Shown here: positions 1-8,706 of the stretch, one piece after another | How positions within the stretch are numbered: the first letter of the stretch is position 1 | Layout: each line of letters opens with the position of its first letter | NCBI RefSeq assembly: GCF_042662685.1 | Contig: NZ_JBHSYO010000004.1 | Location: 372,001 to 436,000 of the forward strand | Length of the DNA: 64,000 bases | Direction: 5' to 3' | DNA from: Pseudobowmanella zhangzhouensis | GTDB lineage: Bacteria; Pseudomonadota; Gammaproteobacteria; Enterobacterales; Alteromonadaceae | Notes under the pieces: model-generated | Seen by the model: the letters and a program-made list of their open reading frames with translations, nothing else | What the model was told of the DNA's origin: nothing | Database searches by the model: none | Translations under genes and position numbers: made by a program

Positions 1-237
1 GGTGGTAAAAACGTGCGCTTAGCACAACTAGAAGAAATGACCGCGGAATTAGCGGGTGCTAAACCTGCAGCGACCAAGGCTGAAGCTAAACCTGCCGCCA
101 AAGCAGCGAGCAAAGCCGCGCCAGCTAAAAAAGCTGCCAAACCTGCCAAAGCCAAGAAACATAGTGATTTTTCAGTCAAAGCGTTCTGGGCTGAGCAACT
201 GGCGTCACGCGACGGCGCTTGCAAGCTCCCACGCTAA
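1..237 (+). CDS. C-terminal end of an Ala/Lys-rich protein (partial)
   Basis: The reading frame is open from base 1 and ends at 235-237, so only the last 78 residues are in the window. The visible part has a low-complexity Ala/Lys/Pro linker (about residues 19-50) made of PAAKAA-like units, then a short ordered tail containing FWAEQLASR and ending in KLPR. Such basic linkers often join a nucleic-acid-binding or membrane-proximal domain to a tail, but I do not recognise the family and assign no function. A hairpin terminator follows 20 bases after the stop, so this is the last gene of its transcript. Confidence 0.6.
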   Translation, partial: GGKNVRLAQLEEMTAELAGAKPAATKAEAKPAAKAASKAAPAKKAAKPAKAKKHSDFSVKAFWAEQLASRDGACKLPR

Positions 238-257
238 GGTTTCGCTAATAACAAAAA

Positions 258-281
258 GGGCAGCCTACGCTGCCCTTTTTT
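258..281 (+). terminator. Intrinsic terminator after the first partial gene
   Basis: GGGCAGC (258-264) pairs with GCTGCCC (269-275) around a 4-base loop and is followed by a run of T. An A-run on the other side means it could also work for the minus-strand gene ending at 280. Confidence 0.85.
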
Positions 282-489
282 AATATCCATATGCCCTGCG
301 ATAACGTCGCATCAAAACAAAACACTCTTTGTCACATTCCCAGTCTGGCTGATTGGGCGCGATCCTAAGCACATATTTTTCTTCATCGACTTGCCGGACG
401 ACCAGCGCGATTTTCGCCTGGTGTTCCCCACGTTTAATAAACACTTTCTTGCCAACTAACTGTTCGCTCAGCATCGTACGCGTGTCCAA
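280..489 (-). CDS. Small hypothetical protein, 69 aa
   Basis: This frame begins with TTG at 489 (an ATG at 474 is an alternative) and ends inside the tail of the neighbouring terminator. The product is basic, has two Cys (WECDKECF) and alternating hydrophobic residues such as KIALVVRQV, which looks like a small beta-rich fold. A G-rich stretch about eight bases upstream of the TTG could serve as ribosome binding site. I do not recognise the family. It lies alone between two terminators, which supports an independent small gene, but coding status rests only on the open frame and its plausible composition. Confidence 0.45.
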   Translation of the reverse strand: MDTRTMLSEQLVGKKVFIKRGEHQAKIALVVRQVDEEKYVLRIAPNQPDWECDKECFVLMRRYRRAYGY

Positions 490-584
490 ACCAGAACTAC
501 CCCACGCGCTAATTTTAATCCATGAAACGATTAAGCTCTAAGTATCAATACTGATGCCTGAGGATGAAAAAACATACGTGACAA

Positions 585-620
585 ATAAAAAAGCCAGCAA
601 TTACGCTGGCTTTTTTTATT
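585..620. terminator. Bidirectional terminator downstream of ihfA
   Basis: AGCCAGC (592-598) pairs with GCTGGCT (605-611), with A-rich sequence on the left and T-rich on the right. It ends the minus-strand pheST-ihfA transcript just after the ihfA stop at 632. Confidence 0.85.
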
Positions 621-631
621 GAATCAATCAC

Positions 632-922
632 TTAGTTTTGAGGGTTTTCTACCCGGCTTTTTAACTTCTGGCCTGGACGAAATGTCACAACTCGGCGCGC
701 TTTGATCGGAATATCCTCTCCGGTCTTGGGGTTACGCCCCGGACGCTCATTTTTGGTGCGCAAATCAAAATTTCCAAATCCGGATAACTTGACCTGTTCA
801 CCGGCCTCTAGTGCCTGACGGATCTCTTCGAAAAACGCTTCGACCAAGTCCTTGGCGTCACGCTTATTGATACCCAGCTTTTCAAACAGGTGTTCCGCCA
901 TGTCCGCTTTCGTCAATGCCAT
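632..922 (-). CDS. ihfA: Integration host factor alpha subunit
   Basis: The 96-residue product is a HU/IHF-family DNA-bending protein. It begins MALTKADMAEHLFEKLG and carries the beta-arm segment GRNPKTGEDIPI followed by RRVVTFRPGQKLK, the classic family signature near residues 60-85. With the beta subunit (not in the window) it would form the heterodimer that bends DNA at promoters, origins and phage att sites. It starts 5 bases after the pheT stop and ends the operon before a terminator, the same arrangement as in enterobacteria (pheS-pheT-ihfA). Length matches the family (E. coli 99). Confidence 0.97.
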   Translation of the reverse strand: MALTKADMAEHLFEKLGINKRDAKDLVEAFFEEIRQALEAGEQVKLSGFGNFDLRTKNERPGRNPKTGEDIPIKARRVVTFRPGQKLKSRVENPQN

Positions 923-927
923 AGAGT

Positions 928-3315
928 TTAATCCCTCAGTGTTGCGCCGAATCGCTCATTTAGTTGAACCAGAATCTCATTCACTACCGCCTGAATCTGT
1001 TGTTCCTCGAGGGTCTTTTCTACAGATTGCAGCGTCAAAGATATTGCCAGGCTCTTCTTGCCTTCAGCGATTCCCTGACCCCGGTAAACGTCGAACAAGT
1101 TTAGGCCAACTAATTGATTTCCGCCAAATTTTTCAATTGTGGACAGAATATCACCAACTGCAAGTTGTTCGTCAACTACTATTGCAATATCTCGGCGATT
1201 TGCCGGGAATTTTGAAATATCTTGTGCAGATGGAATGGCTCGCTGTTCTAAATCGGCCACTTTTAATTCAAACACGACACAACGACCAGAAGTGCCCAAC
1301 AGTTTTTCGAATTGCGGATGCACGGTTCCCATGTAACCAATCAACTGCTCACCAGCATAAATCGCCGCAGATTGACCCGGATGTAACGCGCTGTGCTCCG
1401 CTTTCTCAAAACGAAAATCACCGAAACGAGCCGTTTGACGCAACAAGGCTTCAACGTCGGCTTTGGCATCGAAAAAGTCTACGCCTGTATCTTTGCTATC
1501 CCAATGCTCAGCGAAGCGGTTGCCACTGATGACACCGGCAATCATCAATTCCTGTCTTACGCCATTTTCGGCGCTGGCATCCGGAATGAAACGCAGACCG
1601 GTTTCAAACAGGCGAACACGCTGTTGCTGACGCTTCTGGTTATAGGCAACCAGCGGCAGCAATCCACTCCACAAGCTAACGCGCATGACTGACATATCCG
1701 CAGAAATAGGATGCGGTAGTGTCAGGCTAGCCTGCTCAGGGAACAGAGCATTTTGTACTTTAGGGTCGACGAATGAATAACTGATCGCTTCCTGATAGCC
1801 GCGCTGCACTAACGCTTGTTTAAACGTATTCAGCGGGGTATTGCTTTCCTGACTATCGAGCATTTTCAGACTCGCAGTCGGTGCAACATTAGGAATATTG
1901 TTGTAGCCATATACCCGCGCGATTTCCTCAATCAGATCTTCTTCGATTGAGATATCAAAACGATATTGCGGCACGATGGCCTGCCATCCTTCCGGGGTCT
2001 CGGTCACCTGCATGCCCAAACGTTGCAAAATTTCGCGGACCTGTTCATCAGCGACGCTAATGCCCAATACTTTTTGCAAACGGGTTTTGCGCAGCGTCAC
2101 GCTGGCCGCTTTGGGTAAATGTGTGTCACTGACGGCTTCTACAACCGGTCCGGCTTCACCACCTACGATGTCCAGCAGTAACTGGGTCGCCCGCTCCATT
2201 GCCGTGCGCTGTAACTGTGGATCGACACCGCGTTCATAACGATGAGACGCATCTGTGTGCAAACCATATTGGCGGGCACGGCCAGTAATGGCCAATGGTG
2301 CGAAGAAGGCGCTTTCCAACAGAATATCTTTGGTGGTCTCGGTCACACCTGAATGCAGCCCACCAAAGATCCCGGCCATAGCCAGAGCTTTATTATCATC
2401 GGCAATCACCAGCGTATTAGTTTGCAAGGTAACTTCCGACTCATCCAACAGCGTGAGCTTTTCACCCTCGTTGGCCAGACGAACATTGATGCCGCCATCA
2501 ATAGCCGCCAGGTTAAAGGCGTGCATCGGATGACCTAGTTCCAGCAATACAAAGTTAGTCACATCCACGATAGGGTCGATGCTACGAACGCCACTGCGAC
2601 GTAATTTTTCAGTCAGCCACAGAGGTGATACGGTATTAACGTTCACGCCTTTAATTACACGGCCTAAATAGCGTGGACACGCCTCTGGCGCCTGCAAGGT
2701 AATCTGCAATGCTGCATCGATGGTTGCAACTACGGGCGAAATTTGCGGCTCACACACTTCCGCGTTATTCAGTACACCCACTTCCCGCGCCAGACCGCGG
2801 ATGCCGAGACAATCTGCACGGTTAGGGGTTAAATCCACTTCAATGGTGGCATCGTTTAACTGCAGGTATTCACGAATATCCTGCCCGACAGGGGCATCAG
2901 CAGGTAATTCGATAATGCCGGAATGGTCTTCAGAAATGCCCAATTCGGAAAATGAACACAGCATGCCATGACTCGGCTGACCGCGTAATTTGGCCTTTTT
3001 AATCTTAAAGTCACCCGGTAAAACAGCACCAACCACGGCGACTGCCACCTTCAATCCCTGACGGCAGTTAGGTGCGCCACAGACGATATCCAGCAACTCA
3101 TCTGCCCCTACGTTAACCTTAGTTACCCGCAGTTTATCGGCATCCGGATGCTGTCCGCATTCCACCACTTCACCAATCACCACACCGGAAAACTCGCCGG
3201 CGACAGCTTCAACACTATCGACTTCCAGGCCTGCCATGGTGATTTGATGGGCTAATTCATCACGACTAACCGCAGGGTTGACCCATTCTCTTAACCAGCT
3301 TTCACTAAATTTCAT
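928..3315 (-). CDS. pheT: Phenylalanine--tRNA ligase beta subunit
   Basis: The 795-residue product matches the usual length of the bacterial beta subunit. It begins MKFSESWLREWVNP, then has the EMAP/tRNA-binding-like domain (about residues 40-150, with GEVVECGQHPDADKLRV), the B3/B4 editing domain, B5, and the C-terminal ferredoxin-fold anticodon-binding domain (FPANRRDIAIVVDE near residue 710). It works with PheS as an alpha2-beta2 enzyme charging tRNA-Phe; the beta subunit carries editing of mischarged Tyr-tRNA and tRNA recognition. It is 14 bases downstream of pheS and nearly abuts ihfA, so the three are one operon. Confidence 0.98.
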   Translation of the reverse strand: MKFSESWLREWVNPAVSRDELAHQITMAGLEVDSVEAVAGEFSGVVIGEVVECGQHPDADKLRVTKVNVGADELLDIVCGAPNCRQGLKVAVAVVGAVLPGDFKIKKAKLRGQPSHGMLCSFSELGISEDHSGIIELPADAPVGQDIREYLQLNDATIEVDLTPNRADCLGIRGLAREVGVLNNAEVCEPQISPVVATIDAALQITLQAPEACPRYLGRVIKGVNVNTVSPLWLTEKLRRSGVRSIDPIVDVTNFVLLELGHPMHAFNLAAIDGGINVRLANEGEKLTLLDESEVTLQTNTLVIADDNKALAMAGIFGGLHSGVTETTKDILLESAFFAPLAITGRARQYGLHTDASHRYERGVDPQLQRTAMERATQLLLDIVGGEAGPVVEAVSDTHLPKAASVTLRKTRLQKVLGISVADEQVREILQRLGMQVTETPEGWQAIVPQYRFDISIEEDLIEEIARVYGYNNIPNVAPTASLKMLDSQESNTPLNTFKQALVQRGYQEAISYSFVDPKVQNALFPEQASLTLPHPISADMSVMRVSLWSGLLPLVAYNQKRQQQRVRLFETGLRFIPDASAENGVRQELMIAGVISGNRFAEHWDSKDTGVDFFDAKADVEALLRQTARFGDFRFEKAEHSALHPGQSAAIYAGEQLIGYMGTVHPQFEKLLGTSGRCVVFELKVADLEQRAIPSAQDISKFPANRRDIAIVVDEQLAVGDILSTIEKFGGNQLVGLNLFDVYRGQGIAEGKKSLAISLTLQSVEKTLEEQQIQAVVNEILVQLNERFGATLRD

Positions 3316-3329
3316 CTTATCCCTGCCCC

Positions 3330-4310
3330 TTAATTGAACTGCTTAAGGAAACGTAAATCGTTTTCGAAGAAGGCGCGCAAATCATTGACGCCATAGCGCA
3401 ACATGGTCAGACGCTCAACGCCCATACCAAACGCAAACCCGGTATACACTTCCGGATCAATGCCCACTGAACGCAATACATTCGGGTGCACCATGCCGCA
3501 GCCCAATACTTCCAGCCATTTGCCGTTATCACCCATTACATCCACCTCAGCACTTGGCTCAGTGAAAGGGAAATAAGACGGACGGAAACGCACAGTCAGC
3601 TCTTTCTCGAAAAAATGATTCAGGAAGTCATGCAAAATGCCTTTGAGCTCAGTAAAGCTGACGTTTTTATCCACCATCAGGCCTTCTACCTGGTGGAACA
3701 TCGGCGTATGCGTCTGATCGTAATCGTTCCGGTAAACCCGTCCTGGCGAAATAATCCGCAGCGGTGGCGCTTCTGCCTCCATAGTACGGATCTGCACGCC
3801 CGAGGTTTGGGTACGCAGCATTAAGTCCGGATTGAAATAAAACGTATCATGGTCAGCACGTGCAGGGTGGTGTGCAGGAATATTCAACGCATCAAAGTTA
3901 TGGAACGCATCTTCTACTTCCGGGCCAGATTTAACAGCAAAACCCAACTCGTTAAAAAATGACTCGATTCGCGCAATCGTACGGGAAACCGGGTGTAGGC
4001 CCCCCACTTCACTATGACGACCCGGCAGCGTAACGTCGACTGTTTCACTGGCCAGCTTGGCATTTAACGCGGCCATACGCAGCTGCTCACCCTTAGCGGT
4101 AAGTAATTGCTGAATACGCTGTTTCGCTTCATTAATTTTTTGACCCGCGGCAGGTCGCTCTTCGGCTGATAACTTGCCCAAGCTCTTTAACTGCTCGGTT
4201 AACTTGCCTTTTTTACCCATGTAGTCAACACGAACTTCTTCCAGTTCTGCGACCACGGAGGCGGCATTTATCTCAGCTTCGGCCTGCTGGATGATGGCTT
4301 CTAGCTCCAT
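3330..4310 (-). CDS. pheS: Phenylalanine--tRNA ligase alpha subunit
   Basis: The 326-residue product is the catalytic alpha subunit. An N-terminal coiled-coil (about 1-85) is followed by the class II synthetase core: motif 2 region (APPLRIISPGRVYRND), the FRPSYFPFTEPSAEVDV segment and motif 3 (GMGVERLTMLRYG) near the C-terminus. It makes phenylalanyl adenylate and charges tRNA-Phe. In most gammaproteobacteria pheS directly follows rplT; here a terminator and an acyltransferase gene intervene, so pheS probably has its own promoter in 4311-4436, where a perfect 18-bp palindrome sits close to the start. Confidence 0.98.
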   Translation of the reverse strand: MELEAIIQQAEAEINAASVVAELEEVRVDYMGKKGKLTEQLKSLGKLSAEERPAAGQKINEAKQRIQQLLTAKGEQLRMAALNAKLASETVDVTLPGRHSEVGGLHPVSRTIARIESFFNELGFAVKSGPEVEDAFHNFDALNIPAHHPARADHDTFYFNPDLMLRTQTSGVQIRTMEAEAPPLRIISPGRVYRNDYDQTHTPMFHQVEGLMVDKNVSFTELKGILHDFLNHFFEKELTVRFRPSYFPFTEPSAEVDVMGDNGKWLEVLGCGMVHPNVLRSVGIDPEVYTGFAFGMGVERLTMLRYGVNDLRAFFENDLRFLKQFN

Positions 4311-4335
4311 TTTATCCCCGTAGTAGTGGCGAATC

Positions 4336-4353
4336 GCCGGTATGCATACCGGC
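4336..4353. promoter_or_regulatory. 18-bp palindrome upstream of pheS
   Basis: GCCGGTATGCATACCGGC is a perfect palindrome 25 bases before the pheS start. No T-run follows on the minus strand, so it is not an obvious terminator. It could be a leader hairpin or an operator; no Phe-rich leader peptide was recognised. Confidence 0.4.
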
Positions 4354-4436
4354 TATTGACGTTCGATTATTAAAAGCCCGAAATTCTACACGATTTCAGG
4401 GGTTTGCGGCTATACATTCCGAATGGATGATACGTT

Positions 4437-5315
4437 TTATTCAGGTATTTCACGCTGAAACTTGTTGTGCCGGAATGACTGAAAAGACGGCAACTCTCCG
4501 CGTCGGGTTAAATTATCGATCATGGCTTTTTGTAGTGAGCGTAAATTGGGCGGTAACGCTGTCAGCACCCGTTCCGGCATATACAAATAAGCCTGGCGTT
4601 GGCCGTGTTGTTCAAAGGGTTTTCCCACCGGAATTAACTCAATGCCGAGCAAAGCCATGGTTCTGGCCATTCGTGGCTGCAGTACCACGTAACCGTACTG
4701 CACGTGATAGTAGCGCGACAAACTAAAGGCTAAAAAATACAGTGCCATACCCAAATAGGGTAACAAGCGCGAATTTTGCAAATCGGCCTGAGGATGCACT
4801 CCATCGGCTGTTGCCTGCCAACCGCCCCGGTCAACACTGCGCCGCCGAAAATGCGCCGGGATCGCTAACTTTGAAATCTCACATATCGAGGTTGGATGAA
4901 AATGGTGAGGATGATTCGCCTCCAGACGCAAAGCTGCCGATGCGGCGCGCTCTACTGGCAATGGCTGACCGGCATGGTGCGGGAGTACCAAACGGACCGT
5001 TCCTGCACATGCTCCGGACGATTTGTGTCGGACAAACCCAATGACACTGTACGCATCAAATTCATCGTTATCTATGCGCTGCGACGAAGGCAGATGCTGC
5101 TTGAGCTCTTCTGCAAACACCTGATGACGGGTTTGATAGCACAAACGCTTTTCGTGCTCATCATTGGCGATGTGCAAGGTGAAATAACGGGAGAAATGTT
5201 GATGAATCTGATCGACGGAACGGCTGAGATATTTCAGATTAAAGTTTGCAAGAAATGCACGGACATGACGACGTTGCCCGCCCATTTTCGCGCTAAAGCG
5301 TGGAATATGCTGCAT
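4437..5315 (-). CDS. PEP-CTERM/exosortase-type GNAT acyltransferase
   Basis: The roughly 292-residue product resembles the acyltransferase family associated with PEP-CTERM/exosortase systems, distant relatives of acyl-homoserine-lactone synthases in the GNAT fold. Recognisable parts are the N-terminal block LCYQTRHQVFAEEL, GTVRLVLP, the ICEISKLAIPAHFRRR segment and the C-terminal VLQPRMARTMALLGIELIPVG. I chose the ATG at 5315, which has AGGA seven bases upstream; an ATG at 5324 and a TTG at 5339 are alternatives. The substrate is unknown. No exosortase or PEP-CTERM gene is visible here. It lies between the rplT terminator and pheS, interrupting a normally contiguous operon. Confidence 0.75.
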   Translation of the reverse strand: MQHIPRFSAKMGGQRRHVRAFLANFNLKYLSRSVDQIHQHFSRYFTLHIANDEHEKRLCYQTRHQVFAEELKQHLPSSQRIDNDEFDAYSVIGFVRHKSSGACAGTVRLVLPHHAGQPLPVERAASAALRLEANHPHHFHPTSICEISKLAIPAHFRRRSVDRGGWQATADGVHPQADLQNSRLLPYLGMALYFLAFSLSRYYHVQYGYVVLQPRMARTMALLGIELIPVGKPFEQHGQRQAYLYMPERVLTALPPNLRSLQKAMIDNLTRRGELPSFQSFRHNKFQREIPE

Positions 5316-5375
5316 TTTGTTCATCCTGACCAAACTCAAATCCAGTCTAGGTCAAGGATAGCTTTCGCGCCGCAA

Positions 5376-5408
5376 TAAAAAACGGGAGGCATCCGGCCTC
5401 CCGTTTTC
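5376..5408 (-). terminator. Terminator after rplT
   Basis: ACGGGAGGC pairs with GCCTCCCGT around a short loop. On the minus strand the stem is followed by a T-run (complement of the A-run at 5377-5382), ending the thrS-infC-rpmI-rplT transcript. Confidence 0.85.
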
Positions 5409-5445
5409 AAAAAATTAAGAACTTAAGGTCAACTTAAAAAATATA

Positions 5446-5802
5446 TTAAGCCAGAGCGCCTTTAGCCGCTGCTACCAGCGCACTAAATGCAGTTTTGTCA
5501 TGTACCGCGATGTCGGCCAGGATCTTACGATCGATTTCGACAGAGGCTTTCTTCAGACCGTTGATGAAGCGGCTGTAAGACATGCCATTTTGACGCGCAG
5601 CAGCGTTGATACGTGCAATCCACAGTTGACGGAATTGACGTTTACGCTGACGACGGTCACGGTATGCATATTGACCGGCTTTAGTTACAGCCTGTACCGC
5701 TACGCGATAAACGCGTGAACGGGCACCGTAGTAACCTTTAGCTTGCTTTAATACTTTTTTGTGACGAGCACGAGCGATAGTACCGCGTTTAACTCTTGCC
5801 AT
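5446..5802 (-). CDS. rplT: 50S ribosomal protein L20
   Basis: The 118-residue product has the standard L20 length and begins MARVKRGTIARARHKK, with the basic N-terminal tail followed by the globular domain (QLWIARINAAAR, SRFINGLKKA). L20 binds 23S rRNA early in 50S assembly and in enterobacteria represses translation of the rpmI-rplT message. It is 18 bases downstream of rpmI and is followed by a strong terminator. Confidence 0.98.
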   Translation of the reverse strand: MARVKRGTIARARHKKVLKQAKGYYGARSRVYRVAVQAVTKAGQYAYRDRRQRKRQFRQLWIARINAAARQNGMSYSRFINGLKKASVEIDRKILADIAVHDKTAFSALVAAAKGALA

Positions 5803-5820
5803 TATTCAGTCTCCTCTCGT

Positions 5821-6018
5821 TTAAGCGTACGGCATCATGCGTTGGATCAACGCTGTATCCGAATCATGAACCAGTTTCTTGCCACGTAAGTGACGTTTAC
5901 GCTTAGAACTCTTCTTGGTCAGGATGTGACGCAAGTGAGACTGCTTGCTTTTGAAGCGGCCTGAAGCGGTTTTCTTGAAACGCTTCTTGGCACTGCTGTT
6001 TGTTTTCATTTTAGACAT
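5821..6018 (-). CDS. rpmI: 50S ribosomal protein L35
   Basis: The 65-residue, very basic product begins MSKMKTNSSAKKRFKKTASGR and ends with the family-typical block LVHDSDTALIQRMMPYA. Length equals that of E. coli L35. It lies between infC (95-base gap) and rplT. The gap contains a small CGGAC-ATGT-GTCCG hairpin (6044-6057); in E. coli the infC-rpmI region carries the L20 translational operator, so this hairpin could be part of an equivalent control, though I cannot show that. Confidence 0.97.
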   Translation of the reverse strand: MSKMKTNSSAKKRFKKTASGRFKSKQSHLRHILTKKSSKRKRHLRGKKLVHDSDTALIQRMMPYA

Positions 6019-6112
6019 TGCTAAAACTCCGCATTTTAAGTTTCGGACATGTGTCCGTATTTCAACTTAGTAATCAGGTGAACGGTGATGAGTCGTTACT
6101 TGTATACCTTAA

Positions 6113-6655
6113 TTACCGCTTAATTGGGGCAAGCACCATGATCATCTGGCGAGCTTCCACCCTGTCCGGGAAGGATTCGCAAGTGGCAATGTCTTCTAAA
6201 TCCTTTTTAATTCGGTTTAGTTGATCAATGCCGATCTCTTGGTGGGCCATTTCACGTCCGCGGAAACGAATCGTTACTTTGGCCTTATCACCCGCTTCTA
6301 GAAAGCGACGCAGGTTGCGCAGTTTGACCTGGTAATCGCCTTCATCAGTGCCAGGGCGGAATTTAACCTCCTTGACCTGAATTTGCTTCTGCTTTTTCTT
6401 TTGCTCTTTCTGAGCTTTGCCCTTTTCAAAGAGGAACTTGCCATAGTTCATGATTTTGCAAACAGGAGGGGCGGCATTTGGGCTGATTTCCACCAAATCC
6501 ATATCTGCGTCTTCTGCCATACGGGTTGCTTCTGCGATGCTTACCACACCTACCTGCTCACCATCGGCTCCAATCAAACGAACTTCACGCGCTTCGATTT
6601 CTTCGTTAATACGGGCTTTATCTGACGACTGACCCTTGTTACTCGCGCTTTTAAT
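6113..6655 (-). CDS. infC: Translation initiation factor IF-3 (AUU start)
   Basis: IF-3 binds the 30S subunit, prevents premature 50S joining and checks the start codon. The start is taken as ATT at 6653-6655, eight bases after GGAGG. This gives exactly 180 residues, the E. coli length, and adds the conserved N-terminus (KARINEEIEAREVRLIG) that would be lost with any ATG, GTG or TTG start. Use of AUU is the known basis of IF-3 autoregulation, since the factor discriminates against it. Core blocks MDLVEISPNAAPPVCKIMNYGKF-like (N-domain) and VTIRFRGREMAH (C-domain) are clear. It follows thrS by 20 bases. Confidence 0.97.
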   Translation of the reverse strand: MKSASNKGQSSDKARINEEIEAREVRLIGADGEQVGVVSIAEATRMAEDADMDLVEISPNAAPPVCKIMNYGKFLFEKGKAQKEQKKKQKQIQVKEVKFRPGTDEGDYQVKLRNLRRFLEAGDKAKVTIRFRGREMAHQEIGIDQLNRIKKDLEDIATCESFPDRVEARQMIMVLAPIKR

Positions 6656-6675
6656 AGGCTATTCCTCCAAGATAA

Positions 6676-8592
6676 TTAATCGATGATTTTGGTGTTGTAC
6701 TGCTCTTTGAACAGTTCCACTACCTGTTCGATAGTGAATTTACCTAAATCTACTCCACGGCGTGTACGCAATGCGACCTGGCCTTGAGCCATTTCCTGGT
6801 CGCCCACGACCAGCATAAACGGTACCCGCCTTAATGTGTGCTCGCGGATTTTAAAGCCAATCTTCTCATTTCTCAAGTCAGACTTGGCGCGGAAGCCTTC
6901 ATCACGTAAAGTTTTTTCAACTTTGCGGGCATATTCAGCCTGATTATCGGTAATATTAACGATTACCGCTTGCTGAGGCGCCAACCAAAACGGGAAGAAT
7001 CCGGCGAATTCCTCGGTTAGAATGCCGATGAATCGCTCCAATGAGCCCAGAATCGCACGGTGAATCATAACCGGCACTTTACGCTCACCGTCTTCGGCCA
7101 CATAAGTTGAGCCCAAACGGTTTGGCATAGAGAAGTCCAGCTGTACGGTACCGCACTGCCATGCGCGGTCTAAGCAATCATGCAGGGTAAATTCAATTTT
7201 CGGCCCGTAGAACGCGCCTTCACCCGGTAAGTACTGGAACTCAATACCTTTACTATTCAGCGCTTCGGCCAGTGCTGCTTCGGCCTTATCCCAGATTTCA
7301 TCTGAGCCAACACGCTTTTCAGGGCGGGTAGACAGTTTGACCACAACTTTATCAAAACCAAAGGTTTTGTATGTGTCATAGACCATATCAATACAGCCAC
7401 CGACTTCGGCCAGAATTTGCTCTTCGGTACAGAAGATATGCGCATCATCCTGGGTGAAACCACGCACACGCATCAGGCCATGCAAGGCACCACTTGGTTC
7501 GTTACGGTGACAGCAACCAAATTCCGCCATACGTAATGGCAGATCGCGGTAGGATTTCAAACCCTGATTAAAGATCTGTACGTGACCCGGGCAGTTCATG
7601 GGCTTAATTGCATATTCACGCTTTTCAGACTCAGTCGTGAACATGTTTTCCGCGTATTTGTCCCAGTGACCAGATTTTTCCCACAGGCTGCGGTCCATCA
7701 TCAATGGCCCTTTTACTTCCTGATAGTGGTATTCACGCAGTTTTTTACGGACAAAATGCTCCAACTCGGTGTAAATCGTCCAGCCGTCGTTATGCCAGAA
7801 CACCATCCCAGGCGCTTCTTCCTGCCAGTGGAACAGATCTAACGTTTTACCGATTTTACGGTGGTCACGCTTTTCAGCTTCTTCCAGACGCTGCAAATAC
7901 GCGCTCAATTGCTTTTTATCAGCCCAGGCCGTGCCGTAGATACGCTGCAACATTTTATTGTCACTGTTTCCACGCCAGTAGGCGCCCGCTACCTTCATAA
8001 TTTTGAAGTGCTGGCAGAATTTCATGTTCGGTACGTGCGGACCACGGCACATATCGATATATTCTTCGTGATGGTACAAACCCGGACGATCATCTTTGCT
8101 GACGTTTTCATCCAGAATTTCCATCTTATAGCTTTCGCCACGGGCGGCGAAAACATCACGGGCTTCCTGCCAGCTGACCTTTTTCTTGATAACGTCGTAG
8201 CTGGTTTTGGCCAGTTCGTTCATGCGCTTTTCTAGCGCATCCAGGTCGTCCTGCGACAAAGACTGTTCCATGTCGACATCGTAATAAAAGCCGTTATCGA
8301 TAACCGGACCAATCGCCATTTTGGTATTTGGCCACAACTGTTTAATTGCATGACCTAATAAGTGCGCACAAGAGTGGCGGATAATTTCCAGGCCTTCCTG
8401 ATCACGGGCAGTAATAATTTGCACGGCAGCATCATTTTCAATCAGGTCACATGCATCGACCAGTTCGCCATTGACCTTACCGGCAATAGTGGCTTTAGCC
8501 AGACCTGGGCCGATATCATTGGCAATATCCATGGTAGAAACGGAATGGTCGAAATGACGCTGACTGCCGTCAGGAAGAGTAATTACAGGCAT
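6676..8592 (-). CDS. thrS: Threonine--tRNA ligase
   Basis: The product, 638 residues from the ATG at 8592 (AGGA upstream), has an N-terminal TGS domain (MPVITLPDGSQRHFD), the HxxxH editing domain, the class II core with AIKPMNCPGHVQIF, RVRGFTQDDAHIFC (motif 2) and IHRAILGSLERFIG (motif 3), and a C-terminal anticodon domain. It charges tRNA-Thr and clears Ser-tRNA-Thr. An in-frame upstream extension to 8655 is open but runs into the leader terminator and is not expected to be translated. It heads the thrS-infC-rpmI-rplT operon. Confidence 0.98.
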   Translation of the reverse strand: MPVITLPDGSQRHFDHSVSTMDIANDIGPGLAKATIAGKVNGELVDACDLIENDAAVQIITARDQEGLEIIRHSCAHLLGHAIKQLWPNTKMAIGPVIDNGFYYDVDMEQSLSQDDLDALEKRMNELAKTSYDVIKKKVSWQEARDVFAARGESYKMEILDENVSKDDRPGLYHHEEYIDMCRGPHVPNMKFCQHFKIMKVAGAYWRGNSDNKMLQRIYGTAWADKKQLSAYLQRLEEAEKRDHRKIGKTLDLFHWQEEAPGMVFWHNDGWTIYTELEHFVRKKLREYHYQEVKGPLMMDRSLWEKSGHWDKYAENMFTTESEKREYAIKPMNCPGHVQIFNQGLKSYRDLPLRMAEFGCCHRNEPSGALHGLMRVRGFTQDDAHIFCTEEQILAEVGGCIDMVYDTYKTFGFDKVVVKLSTRPEKRVGSDEIWDKAEAALAEALNSKGIEFQYLPGEGAFYGPKIEFTLHDCLDRAWQCGTVQLDFSMPNRLGSTYVAEDGERKVPVMIHRAILGSLERFIGILTEEFAGFFPFWLAPQQAVIVNITDNQAEYARKVEKTLRDEGFRAKSDLRNEKIGFKIREHTLRRVPFMLVVGDQEMAQGQVALRTRRGVDLGKFTIEQVVELFKEQYNTKIID

Positions 8593-8640
8593 GATTGTTC
8601 CTATACAGTGGTGACACAAACCAAGTGCCACATGATTTAA

Positions 8641-8692
8641 AAAATAAAAAAACACCCGCGCGGGGTGTTTTTTCCGGCTGATACTGTCAGCC
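8641..8692 (-). promoter_or_regulatory. thrS leader hairpins, candidate attenuator
   Basis: Read toward thrS, the transcript would first form GGCTGA-CAGTA-TCAGCC (8692-8676), then a strong GC stem built on ACACCCC/GGGTGT (about 8673-8645) followed by a long T-rich tract. The second hairpin looks like an intrinsic terminator 50 bases before the thrS start, and a good promoter lies upstream of both. This suggests transcription attenuation in the leader. It could also act as a bidirectional terminator. Confidence 0.6.
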
Positions 8693-8706
8693 GACGCGAT
8701 GCGCGA

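Noticed and set aside
852..1529. 225-aa plus-strand frame inside pheT.
   Set aside because: It is antisense to the well-conserved pheT coding sequence and has no family features.
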